Below, piece by piece: positions 60,278 to 64,000 of a stretch of 64,000 nt of DNA. The notes beneath the pieces were generated by a model, which was given only the letters and a program-made list of their open reading frames with translations, did no database searches and was not told where the DNA came from. Every line of letters begins with the position of its first letter. The first letter of the stretch is position 1. The DNA comes from Dysidea avara. Lineage: Eukaryota > Porifera > Demospongiae > Dictyoceratida > Dysideidae. Position numbers and translations under genes: made by a program. The stretch covers positions 17,067,633-17,131,632 of the forward strand of contig NC_089274.1 of NCBI RefSeq assembly GCF_963678975.1, read 5' to 3'.

Positions 60278-62931
60278 TGCTCTAACTAGCTTTTCGATAG
60301 CCATGTCAATTCCCACTCTCATTCTAGCAGATGTTCTGAAGTGTCCACTAAATCTATTTATTTCAACAAAGGAGGAAGCATCATGATGACATCCAGGAAG
60401 ACCACACTGTTATACAATAACATGTTTCATAGCCACACAACATGTACAGTAACTGAACCTTATTTCCCAATAGAAAAATGGGAATGGGATCACCAGACTT
60501 GCTACAGACAAAACTGTTGATCCTGTCTCTCCACTTTGTCACGCTGGGCAGGGTATCATTCAGTCTTGTTAAATCATATACTATGAATGCTGCCATAGCT
60601 CCATTATAGAACTCCTCCTAAAAATATTAGTGGTAGATTCCTTTCCAACTAATACCAAAATTATAGTATGTTCACGTTGAGCTGAATCCTCAAAAACATT
60701 TAATAACTCATGGATGCAATTATACAAGATCTTGAAATTTGGCTCTTTTGTAGTACTGCTTGTCCTGCTAAAATATTTCAAAATCTTTTTGTTCAAGTGT
60801 TTGACATAATATTTATGACCAATCAAAACTTTCACGATACATTTCCTATGGGGAAGCCATATAAGCACAGTGTTCATTACAGCCCTTTCCCAAACTTGTA
60901 ATGGAGCCAAACCGTGTGCATCTGTTGTTGACAACTTTGCTGTTACCAATAATCATCTGGTTGGCTGAAATGTTAACTCTGTTGAGAAAAGGTCCACTTT
61001 TAATTTTTAGCTGTTTTTCAGGATTCAGCTCAACGTGAACATACTATAGCATGTAGTCATGGGTGGATGACTACTTTCAAATATATTTACACTGAATATG
61101 GACTTACATTGTCCTTGTTTTGGTCATCTAACAAAGCCATGTCAACTGCATGGAAAAAAAACAAACAAAAAAAAACAGCATTGCAATTTTTATTATGTAA
61201 CTTGCACATACCAGCTCGGTCCCAAAAGTTCAGGGCATAGTAATTGCCTTTATATCTCACCACCTTGCTATTGAACACCAGAGCATGCTTCAGATCATTA
61301 AGAAAAGTCTACATAAATATGTCCAAGTCCAATAATTGGGGGCAATTAAGCCATTTAGCTTATCTAAACCCTTATCCAAACAACTGTAGTGTTCCACCAT
61401 TAGTCACCTGATCAGTGTGTCAACAAGTACACATTCTATTACAGGAAATGTATACCATATGATATTACAAATGTTCAGAGGCAGTGGAGACACCTATATT
61501 TAAGGGGGGCTGGGGGTCTAGCTTGGTGGTGCCATGGCCTAGTTGTATGATGAAGACCCAAAAAAAGGTCATTACCTGCTGGCAATAGTTGCCCTCTACC
61601 AACTAGACTATATCTCCTTATTTTTAACTACATACGTAGCTTGCTACACTGGTCCTGTGACTGTTCTATTAGAGTACCTCGAATGATGCTACTAAGCTAG
61701 CTTCTCCATCACAACTATAGATAATTTTAGGGAGGCTAAGCCCCTACAATTTTTTTTCACAGGGACTGCAGTCCCCTTTGTCCCCCCCCCCCCTTCTCCA
61801 TGACCCCTGCAAATGTTTGAGAAGCTGATATCACAATTGCTTAAACATCTACAAAATTTTCATCCTACGTATTTATTCTATGCTCTATAGCACACAACCT
61901 GTATACAAAATGATTTCTTTGGTATAATCATTAAGCAACTGAATTACACCTTGTTTCTGTACAGTTATGTCTAGAGCTACATGGCCATTAGCTCAGTTAG
62001 ACCAGGAGCACATCAAGTCTGGACTTGATATTGATATGCTTCTGGTTAGATTGCCACAAAAGCAAAAAAACAAAAAACATCATATGATTGAGCACATAGA
62101 CCACACCTCTAAACAATCTATTTACTTGATCACAATGACCACACCCCTTATTATTATTCTAGTTGTATTTATAATGCTAGCACAGTGAAAATATGAAATA
62201 GTGACCACATCACTGAGGCTGACTCAAGATACTCTAATACAGCAGTTACCCTAACAGAACAGTCACATGCGTATAGCTGTATGCTATAACAAAAAAGCTA
62301 AACAAACTAGTATATTAAGAGGACTCATGTAAGTAGTCTCCCTTCCATCCAGACAAAAAACAAAAAACAGTGGGCTTGGCAACATTATATAACCCATGTA
62401 GCATTACAGACCAGTGACAAAAAGGAAATGGTGAATACATAGCTCACACATTCCTATTGTTTTGTGGGCAATATCTGAGATTCATTATCCACCTCATGGT
62501 ATTAAATGATATTCACAGGATACAGTGTGATTATACTGGCAAGAGTATTCGGAATTGATTATCTGTCGTATTAGTGATGTTCTTCCAGTGCATTGATCAC
62601 CACAGAAAAGCACTTTGATCTCCTGGTTCTGTAAGGCATCATAGCTTGGCTGGGGAACAAGTTGATCATGCTGCACACTAGGATCAGTAAGTGCCAGTAA
62701 CTCAGTCTTGTGTGATGCTCCACTACCACTAGCAAACACTGACTCAGAGGTGAGATCAGTCACCTGCACTGGACCAGTCAGGCCTAGGGGCGTCTCTTCA
62801 TTTGGTACTTGGCTGGGAACTTCACTAGGAACAAAAAAATGACTCCGGCCAGCCACGTATATTGGCGCCATAGGTAATTGGCCTGTAACGAAAATTTTGG
62901 TCCGGGGCAAAAATCGGTCCGGCCGGACCAT
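60278..62931 (-). CDS. Degenerate Rab-like GTPase (paralogue 4), 3' exon not found
   Basis: Exons: 62931 (or Met at about 62871)-62524, 61287-61212, 61145-61108, 60617-60459 and 60406-60278. A Ser/Thr-rich N-terminus (VPSEVPSQVPNEETPLG) runs into NQEIKVLFCGDQCTGRTS, in which the P-loop Lys is Arg. Switch II is FWDRAVDMALL, lacking DxxGQ. Then come MAAFIVYDLTRL, LLGNKCG (the NKxD Asp replaced by Gly) and TSARMRVG (SAK to SAR). Every nucleotide-contact motif is altered, so this is probably a pseudo-GTPase or a dying copy, although the frame remains open across five exons. The last exon equivalent to VLKESYP of the paralogues was not found. The first 20 codons of the long ORF fall in a GGTCCG repeat, so the later Met is the likelier start. 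Confidence 0.7.
60664..61046 (-). mobile_element. 383-bp TIR element flanked by TA, copy 2
   Basis: Same termini as 24627-25010 (TAGTATGTTCACGTTGAGCT) with TA at both flanks, but in opposite orientation. The minus strand keeps the open frame with HRKCIVKVLIGHKYYVK, and here the frame stays open further (NKKILKYFSRTSSTTKEP). It lies within an intron of Rab-like paralogue 4. Confidence 0.88.
61500..61690 (+). repeat. Truncated relative of the 50080-50430 hAT MITE
   Basis: Shares the interior AACTAGACTATATCTCCTTA-like block, GCTTGCTACACTG and ACTGTTCTATTAGAGTA with 50150-50300, but lacks the CAGGGCCGCCCACAG ends. Confidence 0.6.
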
Positions 62932-63095
62932 TTTCAGTCGACCAAATTTAGTCCGCCCGGACCATCTTTAGCATCCGAAATTGGTCCGACCTGACCAAAA
63001 TTGGTCCGGTCCAAACCTAGTTGGCCACATGCACTCCTGACCACTCGGACCAATATTGGTCGACCAAAATGGGTCCGGGTGGACCACTAACGCAT
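62880..63095. repeat. GGTCCG/CGGACC word cluster
   Basis: More than ten degenerate GGTCCG, CGGACC and TTGGTC words in both orientations, such as GGTCCGGCCGGACCATTTTC. It resembles the self-similar interior of the hAT MITEs in this window, but no ends or duplication were resolved. It overlaps the 5' end of Rab-like paralogue 4. Confidence 0.6.
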
Positions 63096-64000
63096 GCAGC
63101 CAATGATGCATGCATAGCTATAAGTTGTTTGTGACGGAACACTGTAGCCGACTTAGCTATAGCTATTCTCATTTATCAATCTCGAATAATGAGCATTGTA
63201 GGCATTATCACTGCATGGATTTGTGCTTAAAAGGTTATCCAACAAGGGCACGGATCATTGCATGCACGGGATCAGCTAGCCGCATTGGAGGTGCTTAAGA
63301 TCGAGATACTCTAATAGAGCAGTCACCTATATACCCTTGTGAACATAATAAGGCCGGACAAAGTTGATTAATTGATTCGCATCCCCGCCCACATCCCTTT
63401 TTACCCCATGCACCGCCTCTTATTTCATTATTGCTGTTATCAATCACGTGTACACGCGTATTTTGATGTTAGGAAGGCTGGTTATCATTTTACAGCACGG
63501 CAAATGTCACTTGCACCTCAGAAACGGTGGTAGCTAATAAGTAAGTAATAGTTCTTAAAAGGTTTTATAGTTAACCTTTATAACAGACTTGCCTGATTTG
63601 GAGTATTTTCTTTACTAATGAACAATGAAAAATGACCTCCCGCCTGCATGGAAATCTGAATTTTTGTGGATGAGAAACTAGTAATCAAGTTTCCTGGCCT
63701 AATGTATTTTGTAATCTCAGTATACAGGCTGATCATGAGTTAACACCAGTGGTTAAAACAAATTGTAATACACCTGCTATGTAACACCTGTGCACATACT
63801 GCACATTCCTCTCTGTCATATGTGATATGTAGGAGATGATAGTTTAGGTTTACTCCATTGAATAACTAAATGTGAACTATCATCTCCTACTAATGACATG
63901 CCCCACAGGAAGAAACATCATGCACCTTATAAAGGTTATAGCTAAAATATTCTCAGTATGTTTTTTACTACTTAGCCAACTTAAAATTTTGAGGCATGCA
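63096..64000. other. Right flank with one small hairpin
   Basis: TAGGAGATGATAGTTTAG at 63830 pairs with AACTATCATCTCCTA ending at 63889: a 60-base hairpin with 15 paired bases and an interior loop. An ACTCTAATAGAGCAGTCA motif lies at 63302-63325. No exon is supported. Confidence 0.5.

Overview
The window is eukaryotic: spliced genes with GT-AG introns, AT-rich sequence, long dinucleotide and tetranucleotide microsatellites and many miniature inverted-repeat elements. Complete metazoan-type SMNDC1/SPF30 and RNGTT (mRNA-capping enzyme) genes place it in an animal. The short introns, the dense MITE load and the CARD and MULE content suggest an early-branching invertebrate, most likely a demosponge; that placement is inference, not proof.

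Layout. (1) 1-3029, minus strand: the 5' part of a gene whose first exon encodes a CARD death-fold domain and whose later exons encode a canonical Rab32/38-like GTPase. (2) 3.2-4.6 kb: SINE copies, a small CXC-type Cys-rich ORF and a TIR element. (3) 5022-16731, plus strand: 26 exons that join in phase into one reading frame with the order USP (C19) protease, Ulp1 (C48) protease, C2H2 fingers, FLYWCH/FAR1-like domain, MULE DDE transposase, SWIM finger, PHD finger. It carries one in-frame TGA and three frameshifts, so this copy looks like a decaying giant transposase gene. (4) 16.7-24.0 kb: no supported gene; nested hAT-like and other repeats. (5) 24060-26410 (minus) SMNDC1 and 26539-36892 (plus) RNGTT, head to head with 128 bp between their start codons. 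(6) 37975-45114, minus strand: two more Rab-like genes and a decayed fragment. (7) 45.1-60.2 kb: gene-poor and repeat-rich, with GC-rich perfect hairpins at its left edge. (8) 60278-62931, minus strand: a fourth Rab-like gene that has lost several GTP-binding residues.

The four Rab-like genes share the same intron positions and phases, so they are tandem paralogues. Only the CARD-bearing one keeps every GTPase motif; the others have Ser/Thr-rich N-terminal extensions and progressively eroded G motifs. The capping enzyme and SMNDC1 (a Tudor splicing factor) are ordinary housekeeping genes that probably share a bidirectional promoter. Introns of all these genes host the same repeat families. 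Exon coordinates are read by eye from splice consensus, phase and protein similarity.
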